Shown here: piece after piece, positions 6,180 through 7,413 of the stretch | Layout: each line of letters opens with the position of its first letter | How positions within the stretch are numbered: the stretch's first letter is position 1 | Origin: an uncultured Flavobacteriales bacterium | Lineage (GTDB): Bacteria; Bacteroidota; Bacteroidia; Flavobacteriales; Vicingaceae | NCBI GenBank assembly: GCA_913052515.1 | Contig: CAJXFJ010000069.1 | Span: 1-7,413 of the forward strand | Reading direction: 5' to 3' | Length of the DNA stretch: 7,413 nt | The notes under the pieces: model-generated | What the model was told of the DNA's origin: nothing | Seen by the model: only the letters and a program-made list of their open reading frames with translations | Databases searched by the model: none | Translations under genes and position numbers: made by a program

Positions 6180-6697
6180 ATTCAACAAAAGCAATCTTCT
6201 TAAGCCTATTCATGCTAAGCCTTTTAGAACTAAAGGCTCAATTTTTAAATTCAGATGGTAGTGTACCCAATCAGGTTCTGCATCATGAAATTGGTTTTGG
6301 TTTAGATAACTATTCTAAGGTAGATGGGATAACTGGCGGCAACTACTTGTTTTTAAGCTATTACTATCAATTCAACAATCATTGGGCTTTGGGAAGCAAG
6401 TTTGCTTCAGACTTAGCTCCCAATACCTTTGATGATGCCATTTCTCATTTAGGCATGCGATACAGTGGCATGTACAATGAAGAAGACATGGGCTTTAATA
6501 TGGGAGTTTATTACGTAACCAATTGGAAATATGATCAGGTTGATGCTAGTTTCATTGCGTGGGAAGTAAGCCTTTTTACTTTTCACTCTGATGATAATAT
6601 GGAGATTGACTTTTTGCCCATTTCACTGATGTATGCCACTCATGCGCAAGAAATTGCTTGGAATTACAAATTTGTAGGGATAAAGATCAATTTTTAA
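6176..6697 (+). CDS. Secreted, probably outer-membrane beta-barrel-like protein
   Basis: A 173-residue protein with a Sec signal peptide (hydrophobic core IFLSLFMLSLLEL), cleavage probably just after Ala21, giving a mature N-terminus starting at Gln22 as is common in Bacteroidota. The mature part is made of alternating polar and aromatic stretches such as YLFLSYYYQF (57-66) and AWEVSLFTF (128-136), and it ends in Phe. That is consistent with a small outer-membrane barrel of about 6-8 strands, where a terminal aromatic residue acts as the assembly signal. I see no enzyme motif and no named family. It overlaps the membrane-protein gene by ATGA and sits 9 nt before the methyltransferase. A role in surface export or envelope structure is possible, but this is inference. 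Confidence 0.65.
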   Translation: MNSTKAIFLSLFMLSLLELKAQFLNSDGSVPNQVLHHEIGFGLDNYSKVDGITGGNYLFLSYYYQFNNHWALGSKFASDLAPNTFDDAISHLGMRYSGMYNEEDMGFNMGVYYVTNWKYDQVDASFIAWEVSLFTFHSDDNMEIDFLPISLMYATHAQEIAWNYKFVGIKINF

Positions 6698-6706
6698 ATC
6701 AATACC

Positions 6707-7413
6707 ATGACCGCACCGAATAATAACTATATCCAAATAAATAGAACAAGTTGGGACAATAAAGTCGACATTCATCTTGCCTCTGATTTCTATGCCATGG
6801 ATGACTTTCTAATAGGCAAAACTTCATTAAAGGAAATTGAGCTAGCCCTTTTAGGAAATATTAATCAACAGAAGCTATTACACTTACAATGTCATTTTGG
6901 TCAAGATAGCATTTCTCTAAGCCGAATGGGTGCAGAAGTTCATGGGGTTGATTTTTCCGAAAAAGCTATTTTGAAAGCTCAAGAACTAGCGAAAAAGTTA
7001 AATAGCTCTGCCACTTTTAGCTGTTGTAATATCTATGATTTAGCAAGAGAGTTAAACGATGTTTACGATATTGTATTCACTTCTTACGGCACTGTTATTT
7101 GGCTGAGAGATTTGAAAAAATGGGCGAAAACAATACATCACTTTTTAATTCCCGGAGGACGATTTATTATGGTTGATTTTCATCCATTTGTTTGGATGTA
7201 TGATGAGCATTTTAAGGACATTATCTATCCATACTTTTCTGAGGAGGCTATTGAAGAAATTGAAAGTGGCAGCTATGCTGAACCAACTGCTAAGGTTCAA
7301 AACAAGACCATTACTTGGAATCATGGTTTAGCTGAAATTATACAAAGCTTGCTAGAAACAAGACTTGTATTGAAAGATTTTCAAGAATATTTATATGCGC
7401 CATATCCTTTTGT
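6707..7413 (+). CDS. SAM-dependent class I methyltransferase (3' end outside window)
   Basis: The first 235 codons of a methyltransferase cut by the right edge; homologues are typically somewhat longer, so only a short C-terminal piece should be missing. The SAM-binding motif I is LLHLQCHFGQDS (57-68). VHGVDFSE (78-85) supplies the acidic residue (Asp82) for the ribose hydroxyls. CCNIYDL (106-112) and DIVFTSYGTVIWL (121-133) match later motifs, and FLIPGGRFIMVDFHP (146-160) matches the post-IV strand. The substrate is not indicated; similar proteins are usually annotated only as class I SAM-dependent methyltransferases. There is no Shine-Dalgarno, and the gap after the barrel-like gene is 9 nt, so it belongs to the same transcription unit. 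Small molecules or lipids are likelier targets than nucleic acid, by inference only. Confidence 0.85.
   Translation, partial: MTAPNNNYIQINRTSWDNKVDIHLASDFYAMDDFLIGKTSLKEIELALLGNINQQKLLHLQCHFGQDSISLSRMGAEVHGVDFSEKAILKAQELAKKLNSSATFSCCNIYDLARELNDVYDIVFTSYGTVIWLRDLKKWAKTIHHFLIPGGRFIMVDFHPFVWMYDEHFKDIIYPYFSEEAIEEIESGSYAEPTAKVQNKTITWNHGLAEIIQSLLETRLVLKDFQEYLYAPYPF

Larger units (their letters stand above)
2458..7413 (+). other. Probable operon of seven co-directional genes (continues past window)
   Basis: Seven genes follow one another with gaps of 17, 12 and 9 nt and overlaps of 14, 1 (TAATG) and 4 nt (ATGA). I find no terminator hairpin or promoter-sized gap inside the run, so one transcript is the simplest reading. 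Order: isoprenoid-synthase-like protein, heme-c lipoprotein, aminotransferase homologue, sulfotransferase-like protein, two-helix membrane protein, barrel-like secreted protein, methyltransferase. The three overlaps suggest translational coupling from the aminotransferase through the barrel-like gene. Confidence 0.7.

Noticed and set aside
4906..6190. Identical first five residues (MNSTK) in the sulfotransferase-like and barrel-like proteins
   Set aside because: The codons differ and similarity stops at once; most likely chance in AT-rich starts.

Overview
The window looks like a chromosomal segment of a Bacteroidota bacterium, probably from the marine/freshwater Flavobacteriales. The DNA is AT-rich, none of the starts examined is preceded by a Shine-Dalgarno sequence, two lipoproteins carry short N-terminal signals ending in a lipobox cysteine, and a secreted barrel-like protein has the A-Q signal-peptide end common in this phylum. 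The phylum call is fairly safe; a finer placement is a guess.

Layout. All genes are on the + strand. Positions 2-544 hold the 3' end of an unrecognised gene containing a 17-residue motif repeated twice. An intergenic region follows (545-940) with a structured repeat (copy A) that ends in a good intrinsic terminator. Next is a lipoprotein with a zinc-peptidase HExxH...NEG core (941-2182). A second, decayed copy of the same repeat (copy B) lies just downstream of it.

From 2458 to the right edge runs a tightly packed probable operon of seven genes. In order: a class I isoprenoid-synthase-like all-helical protein; a lipoprotein with one C-terminal heme-c site (CLSCH); a fold-type IV (BCAT/DAAT-like) aminotransferase homologue; a sulfotransferase-like P-loop protein; a two-helix membrane protein; a secreted barrel-like protein; and a SAM-dependent methyltransferase cut by the window end. 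Gaps are 17, 12 and 9 nt at three junctions, and the other three junctions overlap by 14, 1 and 4 nt.

The strongest leads are in the operon. The aminotransferase homologue keeps the PLP phosphate-binding residues, but by hand alignment it has Arg where the Schiff-base lysine is expected and Thr where the glutamate contacting the PLP pyridine nitrogen is expected. It overlaps the sulfotransferase-like gene by 14 nt, and I recall the same two domains being joined in plant BCAT-like proteins, so the pair probably acts together. With the isoprenoid-synthase-like and methyltransferase genes beside them, an envelope lipid or small-molecule pathway is possible, but that is speculation. The dispersed repeat at the 3' ends of two unrelated genes is a separate lead.
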